A DNA stretch of 64,000 nucleotides from contig NC_090178.1 of assembly GCF_024679245.1 (NCBI RefSeq), positions 5,830,202 to 5,894,201 of the forward strand, read 5' to 3'. This document shows positions 49,701-59,657 of this stretch, one piece after another. A program made the position numbers and the translations under genes. The stretch's first letter is position 1; every line of letters begins with the position of its first letter. The stretch is from Pseudorasbora parva. Its lineage: Eukaryota > Chordata > Actinopteri > Cypriniformes > Gobionidae. A model generated the notes under the pieces. That model did not search any database. It worked only from the letters and a program-made list of their open reading frames with translations, and had not been told where the DNA came from.

Positions 49701-51669
49701 ATGCATGTTGATATTTGCTCAGTAAACTATCTCAGGCTGGTTTTTGTGTAACCTCCTGTTGATTAATCAAGTCAATATTTGGCTTCATTGACAAAACGTC
49801 TTTCACTTTTAAACTTCCCTGTGGGCCGCTGCGCGTTTGATGAAAACATTCTGTTTCAAATGCATGCAGTCTGCATCAATCTGACCGTACACAAGTCAGC
49901 CGAATCCCTTTGACCTACAATATTTACTTGAAATATACTCAGTAAATATGTCAATAATTTAACAACACATTTGCATGTATACGGTTCTCGGATGTTGATT
50001 AATGGTTATATGACATGCAGTTAAACTAAATATTTCATCTTTTTTAGTAAGTGTTTTGATTATTTCGATTTTACTATATTTTTATGGTTTATTTGATTTT
50101 TATTAAGACTTAACTTTGTTTTTATTTTTAAATGATTTATTGATTTATTATAGAAGCAGTTTCCACCACAGAATAAAAAATAAAAAAGGAAATTGCGAGT
50201 TTTTATCTCACAATTGGGAGAAAAAAAGAGCCAGAATTGTGAGATAAAAACTTGCAATTACCTTTTTTATTTTTTATTCTGTGGTGGAAACTGCTTCTAT
50301 AATAAATCAATAAATCATTTAAAAATAAAAACAAAGTTAAGTCTTAATAAAAATCAAATAAAAATTTGAAAAATAAATTATATCAAGCAATTATGAGGAA
50401 AAATTGTCAAAATTGTGAGATAAAAAGTTTTATTTTGTTTTACAGTCATATTTTATTTTACATTTAACAGATTTTTTTGTAAATGTTTTATTTTAAATGT
50501 AAAATGTAAATAAATCCTTTTAAAATAGGTCAGTTATCCCTTACTAAAATAGCTTAAATCATAAAAATAAAAATAAATCAATAATTTCAAAAGAAAAAAA
50601 AACATTTTATATAAATTTTATTTTTATTGTTTTTATTTTAAAAAATGTTTACATTTTCTTTATTTATTTTATTATTTATTATTAGTTATTCATTCGTGAT
50701 TTAGGAAATCCAGTTATAAGTTTCAAAAAATGACCGGACGTCCTGGTTTTATCTGATAGGCTTAATGAAATAACATATCATGTGCATCCAGTTCTGTTCA
50801 AAAATCAGGTAAAACTGAATAAAACTACATTTGTGACACAAAAATATCTTTGAACATATTAGTTTCAATGAAATAAACTCTGAAACTACCCGCAGTCACG
50901 CAGAAGATTCATTTATGATTCTCTTTCTTTCCTCTCTGTAAAACAGCTGTCAAAGTGCACCAGTCCTCCGGTTTGTTCATACCCCAGAGACGACATCTCT
51001 AAATTGGAAGTGTGTTGTGGATCATCGTTCCCAAAATATCCAGATCTCATTTCTGCCCAGAGGACTCCAGAGATTGTGAATTCTTACGCACCCCAGGAGC
51101 CCTACAGATGTCAGCAGGACGTCCCGGTGCATGGCAGCGCAGAGTCTTCAGTGCACTACAGCCTCGTCCAGATCTCCAACGAACCCTCATCCGACGGTAA
51201 ATCAGATAAGACCAGCTCGGATTCAATCAGTTCAGAGTCCGTTTTGAGCATTTCAGACACTGAGCCCAGCAGCGCGACCCTGGTGGTGCCAGTTCGGCCC
51301 ACTGAAAGTGGTGCGCTGCAGTTTCATGACGGTTTATTTCAGTTTGACACTGATCTGAGTTGTGCAGCTGATCAATCAGAGGGTTTAACTGGAGAACTGG
51401 CGCCTTTACTAACTGACCTAGTTCAGGAGGACTCCAGGTGTAACTCAGCCTACCTGCCTGTACATGTTTCTGACAGTGTGACGTCCAACTACAGGCAGAA
51501 CTGGCTGCCGGGGACTCCTCTGGAGGAAAAACAAGACCAGAGGACTTATATTCTGAGGACAGACCACTTGCAGGACTTCTCTAAACCTGAGGAGGAACCT
51601 AGAGTTGGCGTGATCCTTCTGGACAGATGGACTGAGGAGATGCAGGGCTTGTCTCTGTCCTGCAACTAA
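38425..51669 (+). CDS. Class II cytokine receptor (CRF2/CRFB family), IL-20Ra / IL-22Ra1-like signalling chain, 7 exons
   Basis: Seven exons join into 1494 bases (497 residues plus stop) without a frame break. Residues 1 to about 20 are a signal peptide. Domain D1 (about 21-113) has NFFSVLHW, YSVQYKIYG and a Cys66-Cys74 pair in CQNISTPVCDLTEE. Domain D2 (about 114-215) has SPPMIPW, VKYRVHL and Cys189-Cys211. Residues 222-246 form the membrane helix, followed by basic KRKR and SLPKVLL (252-258), a JAK1 box-1-like site. The tail has YAPQ (Y304) and YRCQ (Y310), STAT3-type YxxQ motifs. NxS/T sites occur at N68, N125, N130, N141, N203 and N213. Intron phases 1-2-1-0-1-0 match the CRF2 family. VQYKIYG, CQxIS and HTTL point to the IL-20Ra/IL-22Ra1/IL-22Ra2 group. 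LPKVLL and the basic stop-transfer resemble IL-10Ra. IFNAR2-like chains are less likely. Such chains pair with a short R2 chain at the plasma membrane and signal through JAK1-STAT3. il22ra1 is my first guess, il20ra and il10ra next. Confidence 0.85.
39164..39560. mobile_element. Kolobok-type MITE in receptor intron 1, 397 bp
   Basis: TTAA at 39160-39163 and 39561-39564, ends AGGAACTGTATGTAAGA and TCTTACATACACTTCCT. Non-coding. Confidence 0.85.
40191..40311 (+). CDS. Receptor exon 2 (start of D1)
   Basis: Acceptor TTTTTGTGTTGTAG|GT and donor AAAAT|GTGAGT. It encodes residues 15 to 55 (split), with the SKNFFSVLHWD strand and YSVQYK. It enters in phase 1 and leaves in phase 2. Confidence 0.88.
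40497..40725. mobile_element. MITE-like repeat in receptor intron 2
   Basis: The left part, ATAACACTTTATTTGACATT with GTTACATATGTTAC, and the right part, AACAGTGACACCTTAAAATA with AAGC, frame a block with CCCTCAACCACACCCTAAT. The same arrangement appears at 7150-7345. Confidence 0.55.
40791..41610 (-). mobile_element. Solo LTR in receptor intron 2, 820 bp, target duplication GAATG
   Basis: Starts TGTTACGAAC and ends CTCGTAACA, flanked by GAATG at 40786-40790 and 41611-41615. On the - strand an AATAAA lies at about 40914-40919, about 125 bases before the 3' end, a sensible LTR poly(A) signal. No internal genes are left. Confidence 0.8.
42022..42953 (+). pseudogene. Tc1/mariner transposase relic, family B (copy 2), receptor intron 2
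   Basis: Begins near GCATAACATTATGACATTTT. Reading from 42182 gives MARRLGQSISKTAALVGCSR, SAVVSIYQKC, then stops, then a WTTEQWKK-like block, HMDGQGRVRCLPGEHM, DNAP-like sequence and WPPNSPDLNLIEHLWDVL with the catalytic-type Glu. The 3' end is cut at about 42953 after ACTTACAGGACTTA. Inverted relative to the copy at 21898-22990. Inactive. Confidence 0.88.
42954..44070. other. Rest of receptor intron 2, no feature recognised
   Basis: The segment 43200-43640 is GC-richer with overlapping open - strand frames but without motif or splice context. Confidence 0.4.
44071..44243 (+). CDS. Receptor exon 3 (rest of D1)
   Basis: Acceptor TTCTGTTGCAG|TT and donor CACA|GTAAGA. It encodes YGTSYHPVTWCQNIS and CDLTEEM through RFAPFRH; phase 2 in, phase 1 out. 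Cys66, Cys74, Cys91 and Cys101 lie here. Confidence 0.9.
44621..45536. mobile_element. Element with GCACTGTGCGATTTT inverted ends, receptor intron 3
   Basis: Left GGGTGCACTGTGCGATTTT (44625-44643) and right AAAATCGCACAGTGTGCAGG (45513-45532) are inverse. It contains the first copy of the intron 3 duplication. Superfamily not determined. Confidence 0.6.
45036..45383 (+). repeat. Intron 3 duplication, copy 1
   Basis: From TTGTCTGTGTCCATTGCATA through GATGAGTTAAAACAATGTAA to GGAACGCAACTAATACCTCT, this matches 45831-46333 in direct orientation. The copy stops in the pyrimidine stretch just before where the exon 4 acceptor would be. Confidence 0.85.
45831..46333 (+). repeat. Intron 3 duplication, copy 2, reaching the exon 4 acceptor
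   Basis: Direct repeat of 45036-45383 with about 130 extra bases (about 45960-46090) inserted. It ends in the pyrimidine tract that serves exon 4 (acceptor at 46341-46342). Confidence 0.85.
46343..46509 (+). CDS. Receptor exon 4 (first half of D2)
   Basis: Acceptor CTTTTTCTCGTTTTAG|CC. It encodes TTLAAPLLSVASNKTH through YRVHLTHPKSVAGK. The donor is AAG|GTTATT at 46510, weaker than the others but the only one giving the expected phase 0 and an open join to exon 5. Confidence 0.8.
46668..46739. repeat. (CA)n microsatellite, receptor intron 4
   Basis: About 72 bases of CA dinucleotide directly abutting a mariner-type MITE. Confidence 0.96.
46741..47008. mobile_element. Tc1/mariner-type MITE in receptor intron 4
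   Basis: Left GACCAGCCATTTTATTAGGT and right ACCTAATAAAGTGGCCACTG are inverse. The inside (TAGGTTGGAGCTCAGAACAG) is a common fish non-autonomous family. About 265 bp. Confidence 0.75.
47199..47340 (+). CDS. Receptor exon 5 (second half of D2)
   Basis: Acceptor TTGTTTTTGAAG|GTA and donor TCAG|GTAATT. It encodes VFTGTSRSVFIW, Cys189, PLWANHSESSPFC (Cys211) and VNVS; phase 0 in, phase 1 out. Confidence 0.85.
47460..47745. mobile_element. TTAA-type MITE left part, receptor intron 5
   Basis: TTAA at 47456-47459, then AGGGGTCTAATAATGC; it matches 6336-6550 over CCTCCAGAGG and TTCTTCTGGGAA. The right end is lost. Confidence 0.6.
47771..47970. mobile_element. TTAA-type element left part, receptor intron 5
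   Basis: TTAA at 47767-47770, then AGGGGTGGTTGCATGCG; it matches the inverted right arm of the 2694-5393 element (GTTAGTGTGTAATGTTG). It is cut off where a TTTTAGTTTT-rich tract starts. Confidence 0.65.
47990..48720. repeat. TTTAGTTTTA-rich tract and GTGC-rich tract, receptor intron 5
   Basis: 47990-48170 is built of AGTTTTAGTTTT-like units; its long + strand open frame is repeat-derived. 48660-48712 is a GTGCGTGCGTG tract. 48170-48660 shows no feature. Confidence 0.7.
49236..49360 (+). CDS. Receptor exon 6 (transmembrane helix and box 1)
   Basis: Acceptor GTGTCTTTCAG|AC and donor GTGCTG|GTAAGC. It encodes the stalk DPDSRF, the helix YIILWPGLLALLLLIVLPIT, then KRKRSLPKVL. Phase 1 in, phase 0 out. 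Confidence 0.92.
50088..50363. repeat. Near-perfect long foldback, receptor intron 6
   Basis: Left arm 50088-50215 and right arm 50235-50363 are inverse with about two mismatches seen by eye, around a 19-base spacer. Landmarks: GCAGTTTCCACCACAGAATA in the left arm and TATTCTGTGGTGGAAACTGC in the right. The RNA would fold into a hairpin of about 128 bp. The relic at 38870-39025 has related CTCGCAATT words. Confidence 0.92.
50947..51669 (+). CDS. Receptor exon 7 (cytoplasmic tail) and stop
   Basis: Acceptor CTGTAAAACAG|CTG, open for 240 codons to TAA at 51667-51669. It includes SYAPQEPYRCQQ (two YxxQ motifs), a Ser/Asp-rich stretch (DKTSSDSISSES), further tyrosines (HYSLV, AYLPV, NYRQN, TYILR) and the C-terminal WTEEMQGLSLSCN. 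Confidence 0.92.
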   Translation: MSKCTSPPVCSYPRDDISKLEVCCGSSFPKYPDLISAQRTPEIVNSYAPQEPYRCQQDVPVHGSAESSVHYSLVQISNEPSSDGKSDKTSSDSISSESVLSISDTEPSSATLVVPVRPTESGALQFHDGLFQFDTDLSCAADQSEGLTGELAPLLTDLVQEDSRCNSAYLPVHVSDSVTSNYRQNWLPGTPLEEKQDQRTYILRTDHLQDFSKPEEEPRVGVILLDRWTEEMQGLSLSCN

Positions 51670-53204
51670 CCTTGCTCTTTCCGGTGCTCATCTGAGCACA
51701 TCCACTCAAGACAAACAGATGTTTGATGGTCATTTAGTGGTGACAGAACATCTTCTGTTAGTTCTCGTCAGGTAGATGGACAGTGTAGGAAAACTGGGAA
51801 TTTCAAAAGCAACCGGTGTTTTCAAACTGGTTCGGCACTTTGACTGAAACTAAGCTTTTCTGTAGCATTGCCGTATTCAAGTGTTATCCCGCTTCATTTG
51901 TCCACATGTCCATCTTTTAACGTATTAAATCATTAGGAGTCAATGCATGATTCATAATGCATAATGCATGAGTCAAAAATGTAGGCAATCCTGAAATACA
52001 GTACATGGTGATTGATTGTTTTGGCAGTATTTATATAATAACGTGAAAGTCAGCATTCAGTTCTGTTTAAAACCTGTTGAAGAGGGAAACAGGATTTTCA
52101 ATAGCTACTTTTACATATCCGTTGGCAGCTCAATCAGACTGAAAAGTAAATCTGAATAAAAGGGTGTGAAATGAAGCATGTAAACACTTGAATACAAATC
52201 GGGTTCAGAAAGACCTCGTCGTGATGTGTGTTTACGTACGTTTTACATCATATGAACGTGTCTGTTTTTACATCTCATGTCTTACGAACTGATCAGTGGA
52301 CGAGACTGAACATTTACTAAATATTTGCTTAAAAGCTCTTCTGACGTACATTTCAGCTTTCTTTGTAGAGTCATCAAAGCAAAACATTTACAGTAACAAT
52401 ACTTTAACGTGTCTCTCGTTTCTTTAAAAGCAACTCTTATTATGTAATAATGCTGGAAGTTTCCAGTCGTCAAATATCTATTTGCATACCAGACAAGTCT
52501 TGTGTTCCTTGGAGTTTGTGTGAAAGGTTTCATGGGAATTTCACATTAAATAGCAATGAGGAAGTGCTGAAGTGTGTTCACAGACAAAAGCTCTCTGTTA
52601 TGGAGGAAACAAATGATTTAATTGCGTTAATTCAGTCAATTTGTGTTTGTTTTGGGGGAAGGAAATCTTCTCACTTAATAGTCAAATTTTCCATAGTATC
52701 AGTCCTACAGAAAGTTTTACAGATGTTCAGTAGATTAGCTGTATAATGTACTGTCCATCTTATGTCAGGCATTTGACTAGTAGTGTATTGATTTCATTGG
52801 TTCAGTAAAGTTTTCTATGCATCTATCTTTTTCACTTGAATCTGTTGAATTATTATGAGTAATACAGCATATTATTGATGCTCTACTGTAAGATCTGGTA
52901 TTGGAAATTCCACTTTTGTATGAAACTCATCAGCTGTTTTGCAGGTTTACACATTGAGACACTGTACAGAGAGCAGACAATGCAAAGGTCAGAGTCATTT
53001 TTTCTTTCCACAGTCATAAACCGATTGCAGTGATAATATGAGTTGATGATTGTCTAAAGGTGCCAAGCCTTTTCTATTGTTGCTTGACACGTGTGTGTGT
53101 GTGTGTGTGTGTGCGTGCGTGCGTTGCTATGACGTTGCCTGGTCATGGCCTAGAGAGCTTAACAGGATGTGAAATCTTGTCATTTTACACTCAGTTTCAA
53201 ATAG
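51670..53204 (+). other. 3' flank / probable 3' UTR of the receptor gene
   Basis: AATAAA at 52155-52160 is a possible poly(A) signal about 490 bases after the stop. No other gene is seen. Open frames at 52282-52746 have no motif. Confidence 0.35.
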
Positions 53205-53208
53205 TTAA

Positions 53209-53636
53209 AGCTCCACTGTGTGATATTTTCCCCCATCTAGCGGTGTAAAGGTATATGACCATCCAGTGAATAATAGTTTCTGTTCCTCTCAATTCTGATT
53301 TCGTTTGAACTCCTACGGTGGCCGATTTAGTCCAAGATTAACATGGCAATCCCCCTCTTCACATTCGACACGGTGCCATCGAGTGTTAAAACGCGAAAGG
53401 CGAAGCTTGAATTTACGGGTATGTCCCTCTTTGGCTAATGTACTTTCAAGATGGAGGAGCAACATGGCGGCCGGCATTCGAACCCCTCACCCGTGTGTAT
53501 TTTCAATGGTATATTATAAACTTACGAGAATACTTTATTACTTGAAAGAAGTAGATATACATTAATGAGCACATATATTTTTGAAAGAACTAAGTGTTTT
53601 TAGCTAAGAATAAACTAAAAAAGTTACAGTGTAGCT
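53209..53636. mobile_element. Kolobok-type MITE, 428 bp (inverted copy of 9611-10022)
   Basis: TTAA at 53205-53208 and 53637-53640; ends AGCTCCACTGTGTGATATTT and AAAAGTTACAGTGTAGCT. The interior is the reverse complement of 9611-10022, including the ACCCGTGTGTATTTTCAATG block. Confidence 0.87.
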
Positions 53637-53640
53637 TTAA

Positions 53641-55890
53641 ATTAACAAATAAATGTGTACTCCGAGAGTGCTCCACAAGACATAATTAATTATACCATTT
53701 GGATGCTTAAAATTGGATAAATGCACATTTTAAACAGCTTACTGTACACGGAGGTTAATCGCCGTTAAACTAATTCGCTGCTGCTCACATTCATACAGTA
53801 GCACATACAGTTTCTACAGAACACAGATCCATTATGAATTACTAAGCACGGCAACATACACAGTATTATCTTGAAGTCTGTGGAAACAATGTGAATGTAC
53901 TGAAATGTGTTTGTGCATATGTACAATGTGCGATCAGTGTGTTGAGTGCACACACACGGTTTGTTTGTCAGTAATAACAGACTCACGCGTGTTAACTGGC
54001 ACGTCCTGATTTTGAGTTAGACGTGGGTCAAGTTAAATGTAGTCGTTATCCTATCCTGACCCATAATCCTAACTCTACCCAGAAGTTATCCCTAAAATCA
54101 GAGGGAAATGATAGGAGAATAATGGATGTAGAAGCACCTAACCCTGGTTGTAAGCCTAACTTAAACTTGTCCCTCAAATCTGGGGAGATCCAGGAAAATT
54201 GTTGTACTTTATGAAATCAGGTTCTGCTGCTTCCTGTACGTCACAGCGTCTTGATTGCAATCCTCATCCACCAAAACTTGCTTTATTCCAGCCGAGGAAC
54301 GTAGTTTGCATATCATCTGGGCATACAGCGATGGGATGTTTTCTTTACATTAGTGCAGTTTTGGACTGTTTGTTTGAATTCATTTGCTTATTTGATCATT
54401 ATTATTATTATTTTTTTTATTAATAAAACTAAAGTCTTTGCACTGTGACATTGTTCACAGCAATTAAGCACATTTTTAACTGTAACGTCATCATTGAAGT
54501 CATTTTTCAGTATGTTTAATTGTAATATTAATTGTCAATTCAAAAAGTATTTCGGTAAGAAAATGTGCTTGCTTTCTTTTGAAGATAGGATGAAATAAAA
54601 TGCAGTTTTTTAATGGGTTTAAGCCGTAAACATTTTTTGAAAAGTTGTATAGTAAAGTTATTTGTCTGATCCTTAATGATGTTAACAACCTCTCATCAGA
54701 TATTTACCTTCAGTGTCTCATATTGAGGTGTAATTCATTCAGTCCTGCTTCTGTGCCACTGCTGAAAATAATTCACTACAGTAGATCTCCTTTTTATCAC
54801 AAGAGGAATACACTCATTAGATGTATTTTTGGATTTTCATAGCTTATTATGAAGTGCTTGTTAATTAGTTAATGTGCCTAATCCAGTTCAGGTCATTAAT
54901 TGTGAAGGAGTTTGTATTTTGCATTCTCTGCCTGCTTGAGACGGGTCATTAACGTAATGTGTGTTTAATGAGCAATAATCAAATCATAGAACAGGTGTGT
55001 CATCTCACGGTCATGAGTTTTTGTTAATGAAGGTTGGTATGTTAATTTTTGGGGTTTGTGTAGGTTTGTTGCTTTTTTTTAACTGAGTGTGCCCAGTGTG
55101 TAGAAAACGAGTGAACATCAGGCATAATATTTAGGCCTTATTAAAGTTGGCATTAAATGGAAGTTGCGATACTCTTTTCATCCCTATACTGTGACACGTA
55201 TCCATGTAAAAAAGCTTTGTGAACAAGAACAAAACAAATGTAGGGCGGGGCTTGATTTTGTCTGTGGGGAATTGATTGAATGGTTGTGGTTTGCTATTGG
55301 TGGATCTCATGTGAGTGACAGGTTGTGAGTCTCATGTAAATGAAGAAAAAAATGTGCACAGATAGGTCATTTGATACAAAATTGTGCTATATTCTATAAC
55401 AAATATGGGTCACAATTTTAACTTCTATGTACTTACATCCAAATTAACTTCAATGTACTTATTTTGGTCATATTGAAGAATTGCAAAACACTTGCGCTGC
55501 TGAGGTACGATATGGGTACGGTTTGGGGTATGGGTATAACTGCAATTATGGGTAATTATGTCAAATTATTAATTTAGTATGTGCCTCTAAATGCAAATAA
55601 GCTGCTGTTCCGGCATCCTTTCAGGAAGAGGGCGGAGTCTCGAGAGTTTATGAAAAACTTCTCCACCGAGAATAAACCGAGTTTACCACTGAAGTGGCAT
55701 GCACTTTTATTTTTTTAGATGTCCATATGAGAAACAATTACCGTCTGAAACTCTGTAAATATAATACATTTGGTTATTTTTAAAAATACATTACAGTGCA
55801 ATCCATTCAGTAAATTCAAAAAGACTATTTTAGTCAATATTGTGTATGTTGTGCATGCAAATTCAGCTGAAGGTTTTAGTTTTCAGTAAG
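53641..55890. other. No gene seen; TAAT-rich stretch at 54840-54990 and Kolobok scraps at 55240-55690
   Basis: 55580-55670 (TAAATGCAAATAAGCTGCTG, GGGCGGAGTC) resembles the interior of the 2694-5393 element. 54840-54990 has several TTAATTA-like words and CAGGTG, and may be regulatory. No coding sequence is recognisable. Confidence 0.4.
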
Positions 55891-55895
55891 GATCT

Positions 55896-56100
55896 AGGGG
55901 CTCCAACAACTAGTCGATAAAATCGATCATGAAAATCATCGACAACGTTTCTCGATTAGTCTGGTCTGTCCTCTGTACAGTGCACGACTGCACGTTGAAG
56001 CTTCCACCAGTCGCGCCAAATTACAGCACCGAATAGTGCATTTCTACGGATAAAATGCATCTAAAAACAGTGTAGGAAGCCTTGAGCTGCTGCTGCGGGA
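55896..56100. mobile_element. hAT left-end fragment
   Basis: TAGGGGCTCCAACAACTAGT followed by CGATAAAATCGATCATGAAA is the left end of a hAT-like family. No partner right end was found. Confidence 0.45.
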
Positions 56101-57003
56101 AAGGTACGTGATCCAAGCGCCCAAAACAAAAAGACTGTTTATATTAAGCCTCAAGCTAATGCATTAGTGTTTAACATAACGTTATACCCTGTAATTCACT
56201 TTTACATTAGGGTGACGTTTTTTGTGTTCTGTCCCTGACTGGAGCTGTCCCCGGAAATGTCCCAATATACTACTGAATTTTACAGCTCGTTCAAAACAAG
56301 CCGCAGAAATGTACTGCACAAAAAGCACCCGAACAACATACACAGCAGCTGCGTGTGAATTATTTTCACCAGCAGATGGCGCTGTGAGCTACGCTGACTC
56401 CACGTGGTCGCGCTATAGACACATAGCATAGACAGCGCCGCTACTAACGAAGAAGATCGTATCTCTTCAAAAATCAAAAGAAACGTCGCTAGCGCTTTCA
56501 AGGTAGTAACCTGGTAGTAACTAGTAACATACTAATTATTCATCTTAAATTAAAGTAATACTGTTTGCATGTGCTTTATAACAGAGCCTCATTAGAGTGC
56601 GGGAATGTTCTGCAGTCACAACGCATTGATTACCACATCTAAAAAAAACTAAAATAAAAACCTAAATTGCAAAATAACTAGACCAATTAAAGATAAGAGT
56701 TATGTTCAAGCACAAACGTAACAAAGCATTTAAAGTAAGAAAAGCTAATTCAGTATAACTTGTGAAAATGAAATGATTAAATATTGACATTATCAATTAT
56801 ATTTGTTAAACTGTTTTACTTTTATTTGAGATTCATCCAGCGATTGCTTTATTTGACACGAGATGTACACAGGCCTTGAACTCTGATGCTATCTGATAGA
56901 TCTGATCCCATGAACGTCAGTCTGTCGTAAACAGGTGTGTAAATGAGAGGTGATTGGACGTGTAAAGCTCATGAGGATTTTATATGGCTATGTTATGGCT
57001 ATT

Positions 57004-57062
<59 letters not shown>

Positions 57063-57198
57063 GTGGAGGATGATTATGGTAATCTATACCAGCAGGAATT
57101 AACTGTATTAACCTGCCAAACCCTGATCCCTGGTTTCTACACGTGACAAGTAAATGCCATTTAATTTTACAGTAGGCTACTCTCATTCATTCAAAAAA
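56101..57198. other. No gene seen; (GT)n at 57006-57060
   Basis: Apart from the dinucleotide run, there are only short frames on both strands with no motif. Confidence 0.45.
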
Positions 57199-57200
57199 TA

Positions 57201-57405
57201 GGTAACACTTTACAATAAAATCAAATCTTGTTAAAGTTAGTTAATGCACTGAACTAACATGAACAAACCATGAACAGCTGTATTGTTATTAACTAACGTT
57301 AATAAAGATGAACAAATACAGTAACAAATATATTGCTCATGGTTAGTTCTTACGTTACTTAATACATCAATGCTAACTAATGAAACCTTATTGTAAAGTG
57401 TTACC
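57201..57405. mobile_element. MITE, 205 bp, with GGTAACACTTTACAATAA ends
   Basis: Left GGTAACACTTTACAATAA and right TTATTGTAAAGTGTTACC are perfect inverses, flanked by TA on both sides. The inside is rich in GTTAATAAC-like words. Confidence 0.85.
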
Positions 57406-57407
57406 TA

Positions 57408-59168
57408 AATATGTGCAATGCAGAGATGAGTGTAGTGTGCTAATCTGAACGTAGGCTTCAGTATGGTGGACATTGAAAACTTGAATGTTTTATTCATCTA
57501 ACAGAGATCTGTAACAATGGACATGACACTGATTATTTCCCAGCTCTATGAGTGATGTTCTTTGTCCAGGGTATTCGCGTGAAAAATGTTTTCGTCTCAT
57601 GCATAAGCGAGGACTAACAGATGCCGTCTCCTCCTGCTCTGTGAAACGCATTTAATTAGCACGTGGGCAGATTTGCTTTCTCTCTCTCTCGTGCACTTTT
57701 TCCCTATATCGCCAAACAGCTTGATAGATGCGTCGTTTGAGTTAATTGGATGCACAGGCGCGCGCTCACACACACATCCCCTTCATTTTTGCATATTAAT
57801 GTGATCTTTATGACTTGCTATTTAAAAGGAAAAAAAGAATGAATAGCGGCATGCAAACATGAAAATGTCATTATTTCCTCAAGCTCATGTTGGTCCAGAC
57901 CTGCATGTTTTCCCCCTGCAGAACACAAAATGAGGAATGTTGCATTTCTTTAAGGTCAAAAGGGACACACGAAAAAACCATTAAATAATCCATTTGACTC
58001 TATGCGCAATATTCAAAGTCTTTGATGCGTTGTGTGAAGAGGAACAGACTTTCCCTCCACTAAAGCTTTTCATTTTGCATCTGTTGCATTTCAAAACTAC
58101 TGCAGCAATACACCAGATCTGAGTGCATGCTTTGCCACTTAAATTATCAAATAAACAGGAGGATTTTTTAAAGAAATGAAATGAATTATTACAACATGTA
58201 AACTTGTATTATTTCAGCTAGTTTCCCATGCATTTTCATTTAGTTGCAGTTGAAGTAATACAAAATCTAAAACGGTAATAAAAAAAAAATACAAAATACA
58301 AAAAAAACTAATACAAATAAAAAACATAGTTACTAAAACTTTAAAATTATATTTAAAACCGAAAAATCGAATTAAAAATATAAACAAAAACTATCAATAG
58401 CACTGTAAATAATATTAAGTTTTAGTCTGTTCAATGCACCAATCATGACCTTAACGAATCGAGTCGGCCAGTTTGTGCTCTTGATCGCAGAATCCTTCCA
58501 GTGTACTGAAATGTTCACTCCCTAAAAAGTCCCACAATGCACTGCAAAATGCAGGGTGCATCAACGCTTACAATGCTCTCTTCACGGTGAAACATAAATC
58601 ATGTGAGCCAACTCACTACACGCAATGATATGTGTTTTAAAAAATAGAAACCATTACTTTATTATATTTCAGGATAAACATACATTGTTAGGCAGGTCTA
58701 GCTAGCTCAATTTAGCAATGTATTACGGCTGAAATGTTGCACGTATATGTAACAAGCAAAGTATTTATCATTATTTACTTTAAATAACATTACAAGTAAT
58801 GTCAGACAGATATCAGCTCTGCTGTTCATCAATGCCTGTAATGGTGTTGTTCAGTTGTCACATATCCGGAAAGAGTCATCAGTGTCCCAATGTGTAGTGA
58901 GCCAGCATTCTTTACCAGTGTCCAAATTCATGTACACGATATAATGATTCACGGGAGCTAGGGAGCTGAATGAGACGCACCCGATGTAGTATTAAAGTTT
59001 CGGAAGAAGTATGTTCAGATAATGAACTCCATTAGCACTAGAGACATAGCAGACTTATGGCAAACCATAACCCATGTGTTTCCTAACATACGACGAGTGA
59101 AAGTGCACTGGTACGGATGTCAAACCTGTGAATTTCCACTCGTGAACTCGTACTAGATCAGGACATAA
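57408..59168. other. No gene seen
   Basis: 57600-57700 carries CGCATTTAATTAGCACGTGG and could be regulatory. 58250-58400 is an A-rich tract. Nothing else is recognised. Confidence 0.4.
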
Positions 59169-59326
59169 AAGGCACTAAAGCCGTCTTTACAAAGCCCATC
59201 TCGCTACAGTGATTCTACAATCATTTTATAAAGCGACAAGAATAGATTTGTGCGGAAAAAAACAACAACAAAAAACGAAATAATGACTTGTATAGTGATT
59301 GGGCCGATTTTATAACAAAGCTTCAA

Positions 59327-59448
59327 ACCGTTATGAATCAGTGTATCGATTCTTGATTTGGATCGCTAAAGTCGCGTGATTTCAGCAGTCTGACGGTTTG
59401 ACATGCGATCCGACACATTATTCGATACACTGACTGATTCATAACGGT
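59327..59448. repeat. Inner inverted repeat ACCGTTATGAATCA ... TGATTCATAACGGT
   Basis: ACCGTTATGAATCAGTG at 59327 pairs with CACTGACTGATTCATAACGGT ending 59448; a 4-base indel interrupts the pairing. The centre also pairs partly (GGATCGC / GCGATCC). Confidence 0.8.
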
Positions 59449-59657
59449 GCAGTATTGCGTGAGGGGAAAAAAACGAAAGTTTACAGAGTTTCAGTTATAT
59501 TATTAAACTTATTACATAGAATCATACAATGACTATACATAATGTTGAATGTAATGTATAATAATGCAATAGGGGAATATTTATGGGTCCTGATAGTAAT
59601 ACACAAATAATAATATAATAATAAGAAAGTACAAAATAAAAATGTATATCGTGATAC

